Shown in pieces: positions 12,201-23,501 of a stretch of DNA of 64,000 nucleotides; position 1 is the stretch's first letter; the number at the start of each line of letters is the position of its first letter. This stretch comes from Sipunculus nudus (lineage: Eukaryota; Annelida; Sipuncula; Golfingiida; Sipunculidae): the NCBI GenBank assembly GCA_026874595.1, contig CM049307.1:73384643-73448642 (forward strand). The letters are read 5' to 3'. The notes under the pieces are model-generated. The model was not told the origin of the DNA, made no database searches, and was given only the letters and a program-made list of their open reading frames with translations. A program made the position numbers and the translations under genes.

Positions 12201-14565
12201 ATTGCCTTTACATAGAAAGCTCACCTGAAGCCTGCTCTGCATGTGATTTTTAGCTGTTATGCAGTTTTCGTTAAGTTTTAAATAATTAAGGAAATAACAG
12301 ACCTGTTTCCACCGTTTTGTTGATAAAAGATATTGAAATACTGTCACGGTAAAAAGGCTTTCTGACAATATTTACAGGGTGAACATATAAGGCTTATTAG
12401 CGCTCAAGGGCTATCAATGTTGGTCAAAATAATGTTCTGGCCATATGATAGACTGTTCCAACCCAGATAATCTATTTTTAAATTATTCTGTTTTTCATAT
12501 TGTAACATTCCATCATGTTCATTTGTTTTGGCTGTTTCTACATCTGTTTGTGTTGTATTCTTGTTTACTATCATCGGGGTTGACCTCGAGACTGATGATG
12601 CTTCAAGCTCAGGAACCAGCTGACGCTCACAAAAATGTGTACCCTGTCTTTGCTAAACCACTTTGAAATCTGATATTTTCCATAACCATATATTTGATTA
12701 TGCTCTTTCCTTTAAAGTATGGTCAGTTTACTGCTGTCTGTAAATTTACCCACTGTTTCATGGATTTTCTGAGTGGTCCCCCTCATCGTGAAAGTAGGTC
12801 AGAGACATGTTGAAAGAGGCCATTTCACAAGTAACAAGACAATGGTCACGATTTAGTAATATCCATTGCCACCAACAGATTGCAGGACACAACTATGAGT
12901 GGACAGACAATGTTGTTATACCAACATTAAAAAAATACTGGCATCTGAAAAATGACCGGAGTACATCTGTGGTCATTCATGTTTGTTTTTACCGTTATGG
13001 GTTGGGGCAGTCGCCCCTCAAGTAAACAAAGAACACGTGCCGATGCATGGGAGATAAGGCTGTCAATACATTGATCCACTCCTGAGATATAGGCTGTTAT
13101 CACTAAGAAACCTAGCACCATTCTGGCCCTCTGACATTACAGTGTCTATGCCCAGCTTGCTGGCTGTCAGAGTGCTGTTACAACCCATCAGCGAGGAATG
13201 CACTTTTAAGTCTTTATGAGGTTGCAAATATTTTCTTCGTTTCTGACAACGCCTTATGACCTACAGGTACATCGCAATTGATATAAACCAGACTAATTGT
13301 TAGCTTTTTAGTACACTTTTAATACAACACCAATCATGAGCAAGAAAAGTTCCGCTTTAACTTAGCAATTATTGGTAAACCCCTTGGCATGTCTGTAGAA
13401 TTTCAAGCATGCCTCGCACAGGTTACCGGATGTAGCCAACTTTTATGTGAAACAGGCAATGGCTCTTTACATAGAGATGGAGGTTCAGTTTGGGTTGCGA
13501 GTTCACATGTATTCTCTTAGTCTTATGTTAATTCATTATTCGTAGCCTAATGTTCAGTTTATTGGCTGTTTACCATACTATTAATGCAACATGAACACCA
13601 ATCATGAGCAAGAAAAGTTCCGCTTTAACTTAGCAATTATTGGTAAACCCCTTGGCATGTCTGTAGAATTTCAAGCATGCCTCGCACAGGTTACCGGATG
13701 TAGCCAACTTTTATGTGAAACAGGCAATGACTCTTTACATAGAGATGGAGGTTCAGTTTGGGTTGCAAGTTCACATGTATTCTCTTAGTCTTATGTTAAG
13801 TCATTATTCGTAGCCTAATGTTCAGTTTATTGGCTGTTTACCATACTATTAATGCAACATGATGGAGGACTACTGCGATGCATTCTCCCATATTGGTGGA
13901 TCACGACTCAAGTAATAGGCTTACCTGCCAATTATCATTGCCTACTGAATTGGGTTGTCTCGGCTATAAGACACCCAGATTCATATTGCATTAAAAGGAC
14001 TGCAGGTGGCACCACCAGTCTTTGTTACCCACAAGTTCACATGTGAGCTATTTAATTTTACTACAGGGTTTCAGATAGATCAGTCCAAGGGTTTCAAAGG
14101 AAACCTTTATAAAAAAATAATTAAATTTACATGACTATCAAATATACAATTTTATGCCTCTCACTTTATTTGAAATAATTTTTAATATTATTTAATAGCA
14201 ACTTTCACACTTGCAATTATTATTTTAACTTTTATTCATATTTAATTATTTGATGAGTTTGGCACCTGCCGAGATTGAGTGACGAATCAAATGAAATGAC
14301 AAAAAAAAACATTTCCTTGAACATCAACAATACAGCCTCAGAGGGAGAGACGGTGTGACCTTCACGTCATATCCACAAATTCCTTTATTATCGTTCAACT
14401 CACCGTGCTCAATGGGTTGCTGGCGAAGTCATGATTACTGTTTGGATAAATCTTATCATAAGAATATTGACTTTTATAATCTACCGCTAGACATCTATGT
14501 GGAACCGGCTGTTGAAGACGCCCGGACAGGTGCCGAGATGCCGACCATAAACACCTCCTTAGCAT
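204..14565 (-). CDS. MRPL58: Mitochondrial peptidyl-tRNA hydrolase ICT1 (mL62), six exons, complete
   Basis: Release-factor-like GGQ protein. In known animals it is a mitoribosome large-subunit component that hydrolyses peptidyl-tRNA on stalled ribosomes. I joined six minus-strand exons: 14565-14404, 7356-7311, 5770-5711, 5071-4989, 1042-873 and 297-204. All have GT/AG borders and compatible phases, and they total 615 nt (204 aa plus stop), close to the roughly 206 aa of the human protein. The N-terminus (MLRRCLWSASRHLSGRL) is basic and hydrophobic, as expected for a mitochondrial presequence. It is followed by YKSQYSYDKIYPNS, which matches the family's conserved pre-domain segment. The catalytic SSGPGGQHVNK lies in exon 3, VNSKVEIRFHVSSADW at the exon 3/4 junction, and NRITKEGFLIVSS in exon 5. 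The C-terminus is a basic tail (MLRQKRSHSLKKQSRGK). Introns hold a LINE and palindrome-core repeats, but the reading frame is intact. Exon calls are direct; function is by family. Confidence 0.93.
298..872. other. ICT1 intron 5, no feature seen
   Basis: Ordinary AT-rich intron with consensus ends. The short reading frames here have no recognisable content. Confidence 0.6.
873..1042 (-). CDS. MRPL58: ICT1 exon 5
   Basis: 170 nt, acceptor GTAATTCAG and donor AAAAG|GTACGC. It encodes the segment from ERNRITKEGFLIVSSDKT through QADCMYKIRTIIFDAA to EEEILVHEK, the conserved C-terminal half of the RF-1 domain of ICT1. Confidence 0.92.
1587..4287 (+). pseudogene. LINE ORF2 (endonuclease-reverse transcriptase), frameshifted
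   Basis: The main part runs 1587-3737 (716 codons). The remainder is read in a second frame, with the open stretch about 3723-4287. The break falls just after the RT segment ending LSYCLWILDFSLG. Besides the frameshift, the catalytic Asp of the RT box reads Asn (codon AAC, near 3888), and a stop truncates the thumb region. It is therefore a dead copy. Confidence 0.85.
1587..4815 (+). mobile_element. Rex1/L2-like non-LTR retrotransposon (LINE), inactivated, in ICT1 intron 4
   Basis: A long reading frame starts at 1587. A basic N-terminal stretch precedes an AP-type endonuclease with GNVRSLSSKIDELR, LTESWL, VYIPPS, LGDMNHCD and the SDHN signature. Reverse transcriptase follows (ACGPNKISGRLI, LRPVALTSILAKSLERIV, LFIDYSSAFNTI). 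A frameshift with early stop occurs near 3737. RT resumes in another frame with GAPQGCVLSAVLF and YANDT, where active elements have YADD. Another stop lies at 4285-4287. The 3' end is a TTATC tandem tail (about 4786-4815), the microsatellite-like 3' end style of CR1/L2/Rex1 elements. The 5' boundary is uncertain (about 1560-1587). Same-sense promoter or TSD not identified. Clade assignment is by motif recall only. Confidence 0.85.
4989..5071 (-). CDS. MRPL58: ICT1 exon 4
   Basis: 83 nt between ATTTTCAG and AAAG|GTAAGT. It completes the split Val codon and encodes NSKVEIRFHVSSADW followed by IPAWIRSNILTK, the conserved strand and helix after GGQ. Ends in phase 0. Confidence 0.93.
5072..5710. 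other. ICT1 intron 3, nothing seen
   Basis: AT-rich intron of 639 bp with consensus splice ends and no repeat or coding signal that I recognise. Confidence 0.6.
5711..5770 (-). CDS. MRPL58: ICT1 exon 3, GGQ catalytic exon
   Basis: 60 nt, acceptor TTTTTTCAG and donor AAAG|GTATG. It encodes KLQIQYTRSSGPGGQHVNK. The GGQ tripeptide positions the catalytic water at the peptidyl-tRNA ester in this family, so the copy is predicted to be active. Confidence 0.95.
6240..7130 (+). repeat. Degenerate family-A repeat in ICT1 intron 2
   Basis: Two or three decayed monomers related to the GGTGGCGCCACC family. They share phrases such as 'gagatatgagcaattt', 'cagatggacgcca' and a relic GTGGCGCCACC at about 6523. 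No intact ends are visible. It looks older than the copies at 8.6, 27.3 and 57.3 kb. Confidence 0.6.
7311..7356 (-). CDS. MRPL58: ICT1 exon 2
   Basis: 46 nt, acceptor TTTCAG and donor GTTG|GTAAGT. It encodes APQSTDEEFSGYIPV and leaves phase 1; the split Glu codon is completed by exon 3, giving YIPVEKLQIQY just before the GGQ segment. Confidence 0.9.
8124..8203. repeat. 40-bp perfect tandem duplication
   Basis: Two adjacent copies of a 40-bp unit (8124-8163 and 8164-8203), beginning attcttgacagaaccaaac, identical to the base. It lies in ICT1 intron 1 and is probably a recent replication slip. Confidence 0.9.
8597..9788 (+). mobile_element. Family-A palindrome-core element, copy A1
   Basis: The left end has 'tagtcgacaagcgact' and TGTATCCGCC. 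The right end carries an inverted repeat (GTATCCGCAAAAC...GTTTTGGCAGATAC, about 9749-9779). Between them are four to five imperfect monomers whose borders carry GGTGGCGCCACC or variants. Ends and core organisation recur in copies A2-A5. No protein is encoded, so it is non-autonomous. The tandem-core-plus-terminal-hairpin plan resembles pearl/Helentron-associated elements of bivalves (inference). Confidence 0.75.
9800..10720 (+). repeat. Relic of family-B end plus degenerate family-A core
   Basis: 9840-10080 matches the segments at about 29045-29205 and 34070-34170, sharing 'gggtaacagagacct', 'caaggagatttttcatgg' and 'tgccctgttaacgga'. 10180-10720 repeats the 'agatggatgcca'/'gatggtgccaccag' monomer in decayed form. 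Too eroded for defined ends. Confidence 0.55.
10820..13100. other. ICT1 intron 1, largely unique sequence
   Basis: No repeat family or coding exon recognised. The short reading frames (for example 11399-11599, 12445-12666) have no motif support. Confidence 0.5.
13130..14050 (+). repeat. Dispersed repeat (family E) with internal 268-bp tandem duplication
   Basis: 13326-13593 and 13594-13861 are almost identical tandem copies beginning aacaccaatcatgagcaag. The whole block is related at lower identity to 16930-17590, sharing 'tgacctacaggtac', 'taaaccagac' and 'cacatgtattctctt'. The high identity of the two units implies a recent duplication inside an older repeat. Confidence 0.8.
14404..14565 (-). 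CDS. MRPL58: ICT1 exon 1 (start codon, presequence)
   Basis: The ATG is the complement of 14563-14565, with A at -3. It encodes 54 residues from MLRRCLWSAS to NPLST and ends in phase 0 at a consensus donor (ACG|GTGAGT). The conserved YDKIYPNS segment fixes the frame. The overlapping plus-strand ORF at 14355-14621 is its antisense shadow. Confidence 0.9.
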
Positions 14566-16929
14566 TTTTCCTTGGTGTCTCAGAAAAAGTTGTAAGTGTA
14601 ACGTATGAGGAAGTGTTTTGAAAATCTAACTGGAATATTACCAGTGCCCTATAAACGAAGCAGGAGTTTTCTTTAACCCCCGCCCGCCCCCGCATTTGTC
14701 TTGATTGAATACAAACGTAACTACAATAGAAGTTTATTAAAAATTACTATTTATTTATGGAATGAAATTTTTAATTAACATTTTAAAGTAATTATCTATT
14801 AAAAAAAAGCTATATAGTTAAGAAATTCCCAAGTGATATTGTGATTACAATTTTCCTCAGGCTCAAGTGTTTTGCATTTTTAATTTTCGATTTTCATGGT
14901 GTCTTATAATTTAAATTTCACAATATAAATCATATTTTGCAGTATTTCCTTTAAAAGGGGGTTGGGCCAACTAAATGGTGGTTGCTCTGAGACTGATTCA
15001 TGATAAGGCAAACAAAATAATTTAACAAAGAAAATTTTACTTTTAATTTACTTGTAATTTGATAGTGTCATTAAAATGAGTACATTTTTTTCATGTTTGG
15101 AGCTTAAGCTTAAGTGTAAACCCTAAATGGTTTAAAATAGTTTTTACTCTTAAATATGACCCAACACACAAAGACAGGCATATCTAATGCATTGCCAATA
15201 AAGCAATTAGTTTTCTGAGTCACACATGTACCTCTGTACATTAATGATCTGTGTTTAAAAAACAAAAGTTGTCAGAGATAGGATATGAGCAAAGGAAGAG
15301 ATGATTTTCTTTAGTTGACCTGAGTCATAAGATCTACTGATCATGAAGGTCAAGCTTTTTCTGTGCTCTCTATAGAGTTCAGCCTTTGGTACACCTCTCT
15401 GATAGTATGAATCCTTGTTATGTGCATGTAAATTAAGGTATGTCCTTTCAATTTCTTTTGTGTGTTGCTGCAGGTTTCATATATATTAAAAGAAACCAGA
15501 AGGGCGGTCCCAGAGAATCAGGACCTCCCTCCCCCCCCCCCCCCAACTTTTTCAGCCACCAATGTTCATATTGGCAAAAATTTGTATTCAACTGTATTTA
15601 TAAGGTTATTTTTATTAAGTGGAAATTTACCAAAGGGCCAGATAGGTCATGGGAGCACATATCCAGTGTTTTAACTGCTTGTCCATATGGCAAGTTTTAA
15701 TAGTGAGACAGGTACTAAGGTAGGTCCGCAATCATACATTGTAAACAACATGAGAATTATACATACAGTCACACACAAATTCATACTAGAACAACTACAT
15801 AAATGGAAATTGTTTATTTGAAAGAAACAATGCATATCACTCATGACACATAGACCTCAACAAGATCAGGGACAATCTCATGATTGGTTTAACCTCAGTT
15901 CATATATAATAGAACCTGCAAGTTCTTTGAGGGAGGACTGTTCTGCATTAATTGCAATACAACATATATCAGATCAATAATAAATCTTTTCTGTTACATT
16001 TTACATATAAACAGAAATCAACAAAAGAATGTCAATCATTCTTTTCATTTCTTTTAGGATTTTATTGTCTGAACAGGATAGAATTAATTGTTTGTGCCAA
16101 GTACTGTATCCTTAATTGCATGCTCCTATTTCCATACCTGTTATACCTGTTTATAGTTTTTAACCTTTCTTCAAGGAAATATCTTCCCACTGTAATGCAG
16201 GTCCCACAAACAGACATCAGATCAGAAGTAGAGACACCAATTAGATGTGTCAGGACAGAATTAAACACTTCAGATCTTTACTCTTGCAGTGCAGTTGTGT
16301 GAAATATTTATATTAATTGTACAAGTTGCTGTTATTTCTTTTAAAGAATATTCATTTAATGTTAACAGATAGCAATGAGATAACAGTTTATTTGTGAGAA
16401 TTTAAATGACAAATAAAAGATCAATGAAAAATGTATATTTTTCAAGTCCTAACATCAATGTCAATTCTGGTGGAGACCCATCATGTAATCTGTGTGGTTC
16501 ATGCAGGCACAACTGATGAATTATAAACTAAAAAAAAAGATATCAATGAACATTTAGATAGTTGTGGCCATCATTTTCCATAACAGTGAAGAAATCTTCG
16601 AGAAATAACAAGAAAATAAAGCAAAAAAATAAAACAAAATGGCATATTTAAAAGGTCAGCATTTATCTGCATATGAATTTCCATGAGAAAGAGTATATTA
16701 AGTTCCTCAAACAGATAAACATGCCCATGGCAAAGACCTTATTTAATCATTACTCAAAATGGATAAAACAGCATAAATACGGAATTACTAATTAAGCAAT
16801 ACAAAATTATATTTTTAGAATATTTCATAAGGCAATATTTGAGAATATCTCCCTGGCCTGTATTCCTGAGAAATTCAGGTGACAAAGCATACACGGCAAA
16901 CCAGAAATCTATGAGCCCAAGTTGCAGAG

Positions 16930-17590
16930 TTTTACAAGCAGTTAACTACAGTGTAATTCCCACAGTAGCAGGTTTGAAGGTAGTGCCATTTCAGCCCTCT
17001 GATATTAGAGAGTCTTCAACCAGCTTACTGGCCGTCAAAGTGCTTTTACATCCTTCAGCAAGGAATACACTTTAAGGCTCAAGGAACGCACTTTAAGGCT
17101 CAATAAGGATGCAAATATTTTTGTTATTTATGACTCCTCATGACCTACAGGTACACTGTCAATTGACATAAACCAGACCAATCATCAGCTTTTTTAGTGT
17201 ACTTTCTAACAACACTAAATATGAGTGAAAAAAAAAAGTTCGGTTTTAACTCAGCATACTGTTAAATCGCTCTGCATATTTGTTTAATTTCCAACCGCAT
17301 GAACACAAGCATGGCTTGCATGTTCTTCTGGATGCAGCCAATTTGACCGTGATACAAGAAATGAATTGTTACCATAGAGACAGAGTCTCAGTTTAGGTTG
17401 TGAGTACACATGTATTCTCTTGTGTAAATTCATCATTTGTAGCCTTATGTTGAGATATTGGGCTGTTTAACACAATATGAAAGTAACATGAAGACCACTT
17501 GATGCATTCCTCTATATTGGTTGTATCATGACTCAAGTAGGATTACCAGTCCAATTATCAGTGTTTACGGAGTCGGCTTGTCACAGCTAG
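16930..17590 (+). repeat. Second copy of family-E repeat
   Basis: Diverged relative of 13130-13860, in the same order: 'ctggccgtcaaagtgct', 'catgacctacaggtacac', 'cagcttttttagtgtac', 'acatgtattctcttg'. It has a single unit, without the 268-bp duplication. Confidence 0.7.
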
Positions 17591-18174
17591 TTTGAAGGTT
17601 CATTCTGACTTAAGTTAAAACAGCACACAGATGTAGGAATAAATTTATCAAAATTATATAAATTAAAAAACAGTGTTTGTTCATTATAAAGTTATCATAG
17701 GCTTTAACACATTTATAATGCTGCAGTCTTTCATGGACCATACTGAGCATGTGGAGGTTGTTGTCAGTCACAGTATATGTATGCGGAGTAAAATGACTAA
17801 CCCAGAATAGCTAAAGACTGTTCATGTATGTTCACACAGTGATAAATAACCAAGATAAATCTCAGAGATTGTTCTGGAACAAACTATGTTTAACCTGAGA
17901 TAAATTAATTGAGGTGTATGTGGCCACAGGCACAAATCAAAAGGTCATGCATCAAGAATACAAACTAAACATTCCACAGCCAATTCACATTGTGCTCCCC
18001 ACTCAGTGGTTACACACTGCAGTAATCCCACATCTCCTTGGCTTTAATAACTGCTTTGTATAACAAGACTCTCTGGGTCCCACCACCAGGGTGGGCACAG
18101 AGCAAATATTTATAATCAGACCAATAAGAGCATGGTATTGCATTGTACATCCAGCTCCAAATTTTAAACATGTG

Positions 18175-18245
18175 CAGGCCCGTAGGCTGGGGGGTTCGGT
18201 GGGTTCGGATGAACCCCCCCCCCCCCCCCCCGAGCATCTTGAGTT
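18175..18245. repeat. GGGTTCG/poly-C fragment of a dispersed repeat
   Basis: Reads 'gcccgtaggctggggggttcg', then gggttcggatgaa, then a run of about 18 C (18214-18231). The G-rich and C-rich halves can pair. The other homopolymer C/G tracts of the window (15531-15543, 39215-39229, 39586-39597) are similar in style, though common origin is not shown. Confidence 0.5.
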
Positions 18246-20456
18246 CCACCTGACAAATACAGATATGCTATAATCTGGAAAAATTATACAGAACTTTATG
18301 TTTAACCCCTTCTGTCCGGTTCCATGCATGTCCCCACAAGGAAAGACTACATTTCTGTATAAATATTGTTTATAGCGGCCTCTTTTCTTTGGCTCTGTCA
18401 GGGATGTAGATTGCAAGTACAGTTCAAAATGTACTTGTTTTCACCTCCAAAACAAGCTTTAAATAACCTGTTCCCTGCTTGATTCTGATTATAGTCCAGA
18501 ACTGGATGTTTGTTGCCGTGTGAGAGGGGATAAAGAGAAAATTGTTGATTGCCCCCTCTCATGCAAAGTAGCACCCTCTTGTTTCCAGGCCAATGGGTGT
18601 AACTAAGGCCACTTTGTCAATAGAGCACGGGGGTATACGTGCCATGGGATCAAACCAAGCTTGATTCCATAAGAATAATAAATAAAGGAAGAAACCAAAC
18701 AAAAAGATAAAATATATAGAGATTTATAAATGAGCTTATGGAACTTTTCCATTTGTTGGTGTTGTAAAATAAAAGGAGGGCCATGCATATTGCTTCATTA
18801 GTTCAGAAGACTATATGGCGATGATCCACTGTCTGTAGTCGTTCTATCAGCAGTTTGTCTGCCCGTTAGATTAGCATGTTTTTACATTGTTACCTACGGA
18901 TTTGAAATTTTACATACAGTACGATGTACAGAAGTTCTACCAAACCGGAAACGTCAGTGTGCTTTGTTCCTTTGAAAAATTAAACTAAACCAGTTTGCAT
19001 TCAAAACCTATTATAACAATTCAAACTGCCTTTAATAAAAAAAATGATTAGCTTGTATTGTTCTGATTAAGGCAGTTAAAGGCACAGAGCTTTTCATTAT
19101 ATGTTCGATGTATATGAGGAAAATTAAGTCAGTATTGAGTAATTAGAAAAATTTATAGACTGGATCATGTGTTCAGTCGAGAATCTTTTTACTAAAAGAA
19201 TATGTTAAGTGCTTTAGCTGGAGCTCAGTTCATCCAGAAAATAACTACAGTTAATTTAGATTTAAGTATACACCAGAGATCAGGTCAGAAATTTAATGTA
19301 TTTTTAAAGTAATCAACAAAAGTAAAATCACTACCATGAATTTCATCCTATACTTTGACTATTGCATATTGTTTTCTTAATTGTAAGCACAGTTGATTTA
19401 ATTTTAAAATACCATGAAAACATGGATTTAAGCTATTGGTTCTAAAATTCTAAGGCAGTTACCCAAAAAAACTGGTCAGGTAAGGGAGTTTTCAAGGGGG
19501 TAATACTATATAATTTATGCGAAATCCAGATCAGGGAACAGGCCACCTCCACAGTGTACTGGTGGGCAAGCTGGCGATTTGCTATAGATATATGTCGAAG
19601 TGGAGCACACCTGCTGTGTGCCCCTTGCCTGTAGGGAATGAGGAATGACATAATTATCATTTAATATGTTTAATATTAATATGGATTTCATTCACCGAGG
19701 CTCTTTAAGTTTCTTTGATAGTTTTTTTTTTTTTTGGTCAGCTTTTAGGCTATACACCCCCTAAATAGTTCAGTCTACACATTTCATTTATCATACAGTA
19801 TAATGTATATACCTAAATAGTTTGTTTTTATTCGGAAATCGCAGAAGTGCCCTGGATCTTCATTGATCCCTTAAAGTTCCAGCCTCGGCCCAGTTCTATT
19901 CATTTGTCAAAGAATGTTAATATAATTCTGACTCTTTCAGCTTCTAACTGCCTCGCCTGCTGGTCATTTTTTTTTAATTTATGCAAATTTTGAGTATAGC
20001 TAGAAACAACAAACAGTGTCCTCTTTGACACCAAACAATACCCGGTTCATTTCTATCCAAGAATGTTAATTTTCAAGTTATCTGCTTTGAATGTATATCA
20101 AGTTCAAGCAACCTCATTTAACTGTCAGTTAACATGATAATCACTCGAATGAACAGCTACCGGAGAATATCGGATGACTGAGGTGTGAGTTTGACAATGA
20201 ATATGTTTCCTATTCAAATCTGAAATGAAATGGATGTCAATGCACTTTTTTGGAACTGAAATGCCCCTGTTCAGTGTACACGTATATATAGCCGAATCCA
20301 CCTTATGAACATACTTTTGCTGTAGCAGACGCTTGCAAAACGCTTTGGATGGGACGCTCTGAGTACACACAACGAGAAATTAAAAGAAAACCTGTTAAAC
20401 CCGAAAACATTGGATATATATATATATATATAGGTGTGTGTGTGTATATATATACA

Positions 20457-20639
20457 CAGTGAAACCTTGTTGTGTCGAACTTGCTTAAGTCGAATACCCC
20501 GCTTATGTCGAAGTTACAGACTCGATATTCCGGACAACGCTAGTTAAATTATAACCAAATAAAACCCGCTTGTGTCGAACCTCGGATGTGTCGAAGTTTT
20601 TCGAGGGCCCCTTGACTTCGACACAATGAGGTTTCACTG
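20457..20639 (+). mobile_element. pogo/Tigger-like MITE
   Basis: A 183-bp element with terminal inverted repeats: CAGTGAAACCTTGTTGTGTCG at the left and, inverted, CGACACAATGAGGTTTCACTG at the right. The interior contains 'gtcgaa' phrases. TIRs starting CAGTGAAACCT are typical of pogo/Tigger-type elements, which duplicate TA. TA follows the right end, but the left flank is a (TA)n/(TG)n microsatellite, so the duplication is unclear. No coding capacity. Confidence 0.85.
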
Positions 20640-20907
20640 TATACATGTATATAAAGGTTCCACCATCAGTGAAATCAAACCCTCCCACTCAGCAGTCAGC
20701 CTACGGGCCTGATGTGACATCCGCTCTCATTTGTCTGATTACATCAAAATTCTTGGTCCTGTGCCAGAATCGATGTAATTACCAGGCATATTTGGATCTT
20801 AACTATGTACATTGTACATAAACAACCTGGGTGCCAATTTCTCCAAAGGTACTGGTAATATTGATTTATCATTAGTGATTTTTTTTAAATACTGTATTTA
20901 TTTTAAT

Positions 20908-21172
20908 TTGGCAACCACTTAAAAATAATTAATTTTCTTCAAGGTAGAGATAATGGAGAAAATATACAAAATATGTTCCAGTTGATCTTTCCATGGTTGA
21001 GAATTGTATCCATGGTATCTTTTAGTATCAGATTAATATGTACACAGCAAGTGGCTGCTACAGCTTGGCAGCTGTGCAAGAACTCAAATGGTTTTGGCAA
21101 CCACTTAAAAATAATTAATTTTCTTCAAGGTCGAGATAATGGGGGAAATATAGAAACTATGTTCCAGTTAAT
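20908..21172. repeat. 80-bp direct repeat spaced 185 bp
   Basis: 20908-20987 and 21093-21172 share 'ttggcaaccacttaaaaat' through 'atgttccagtt', with few changes. Intergenic, and probably a local duplication. Confidence 0.85.
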
Positions 21173-23501
21173 CAAATGATTACCCCTGTTTTAACCATGC
21201 AGAGCTAAAATGTACATAGTAAAAGAGTATCATAAAAATATAATTTTAAATTGAAAACAATCAAACACTTCTTAATGCCATGGTAGTGCTGACAGACCAT
21301 GACAAGGCTTTATAAATGAAACACAACATATATCATCTAAAAAAATATGAAACATTCATCAAGTATAACATGGTATAACTGAACAAGATATCTGAATCAG
21401 ATAACTATACTGTTATGTTTACAAAAAAGGTCAGGTATAGGCATGCACCACATTCCCACCACAAATCAAAATTATGGAATTGCATAAACAGATGTTGCAT
21501 ACACATATCTCATTCCTGTAAATACTGGCAGTAGTCTATTTCAAGCAGTTTGACTGGTGAAGGGTTCTGTGTGCAACTTCTCAGATGGCAAGTAAAAGGA
21601 TAAAAAAAATAAACATAAACAGGTATCAAAGTAACCTTACACATGTCAGATCATAAAACTGTGTTCGATTTACACAAATTACCACCTCATACCTCCAAAA
21701 ATCACCAGGAACAACAAAGTTAGTCAGTAAATGGATGATAAGTACATAATACTGTTACCAGTAAGCTAATTGTGAAAGGTTTGTATTGTGTATGTATGTA
21801 ATACAGGAAAATTATTGTCTATAATCATGAAAACCAGGCCTGCTGGGTTCACCTAGAAAAACAAACAGAAAGAGAACAGTTGAATTATGTTAACAGAAGT
21901 ATGGACATTTTTTTTTTAAACCGGTTTGCTTTTGGGTAAACAATAACAGAGCTGAGCTGACCATCTGCATAAATAAATAATCCTTTAAAAATTTATTTTT
22001 GCTGGTACTTACTATTTTCTTATCCCCTTAGAATAGAAACAACTATGATTAAGCCATTTTTTTTATTTAAATCCCTTTAATTGAAAGTTAAACCATAATT
22101 TTGTTTTTATATTAACAATTTTCATTACCATGGCAACAAAAGCTCAAAGTCCTTCTGAATCACCAAGTCATCAATTTGACATGCAGTAATTACCAATATA
22201 ACTATGATATATTATTCCTTGTGGAACCCATTTTTAAAATCAACAAACAGAACTCTCATATTATATTATGGTCCACATGACTGAATAATACTGAATCAAG
22301 TCTGGGAAGTCCCTGTTTCAACTTTGACACTATTAAATTAAACAACAATATAAGTTACCAGTCAGGAATTTTCATAGATATCTCCCCTGTTCTGGCAACT
22401 GAGTCCCAGTGGGTTAAAGTGACGAATTCAGTCAATTTTCATGTCCAATTTTCTGCTTATTCTTTTTCCCCTTTCTGACACATTGGTTAATATTTTACCT
22501 TTAATTCTTCCTACATTTACTTGGTATATGCATGGACCTGGGGAGGCCTGGGGGCCTGGGGAGACTTTGAAATATCACATTTAGATAAGCCTAATAGATA
22601 TTACTAATAGCCAGTTGACTATTAGTGGTGTGTCAATAATTTTATTATATCAATGATTGGTCGTTTTCTCTCATAATTCTTTAATTGGTTGGATTTTTAA
22701 CAACTGATAAAAAAACAATTGCGCAAGCACACCAAAGAAGTCATATTTTCCAGATAAAATATTCTAATTCTGTCAGAGATATAAGAAAGATGGGACACAA
22801 AAAAGCAAACAGCATGAAAACTATAACTTGTGCTACAAATAAGTGTCAACAAATTGGCCATAACCTTGATTTTACAGCACAACGTAGAAGTCAGACTGAA
22901 TAAGTACAATTCTATATATCAGATTTCATGGTAATACAGAAAATGCATAGAATAATTGATTAATGATCAATCATCATTTGTTTTCTACCGTTCAATCATT
23001 GGATATGGTTTTACAGCAGATTCCTACCACTACCAATAATTCAACTAAAGAATGAAATATTACAATTCTGAGAATTTTCACATGAGATAAGAACATCATT
23101 AGGTACATCTGAATACATGAACATATCAAGCATCTATACAGGCTGTATTACTCACAGTGCAATATGTGAAGCATGAAACAATCTAAAGTCAAATATTTGT
23201 TGAAGCCCAATACCAGGGGACTATATGTACAATATAAAAATTCACCAATATGACTGACAGATTGGGTTAACAATACAAATAATGTACATCCCTGGATGAA
23301 GTTGTATAGTAATTCATGTCATACGATCAGTCAGAGAATATCTCTTCACATTACAAGATATTGTAATGCATAATGATTTATACCCAAAATCACGGTGAAG
23401 GAAAACAAGGTTCCTGTATCACATAATAGCATAAGGTAAAGTTAGAAACAACGGTACCAGAATGGCAGTATCAATGAAAACAATCAATCTGTTTATGAAG
23501 G

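Larger units (their letters stand above)
14566..23501. other. Intergenic region between ICT1 start and CapA 3' end
   Basis: About 8.9 kb. It should contain the ICT1 promoter (just right of 14565; a G/C-rich stretch 'cccccgcccgcccccgc' lies at about 14679-14695) and the CapA 3'UTR (left of 23502). No further coding exon recognised. Supported repeats inside are listed separately. Confidence 0.5.

Noticed and set aside
14355..14621. Plus-strand 88-codon frame
   Set aside because: Antisense to ICT1 exon 1, which has a matched family sequence and splice donor.
18003..18416. Minus-strand 137-codon frame with poly-Gly
   Set aside because: It runs through a poly-C tract of a dispersed repeat; no conserved motif.
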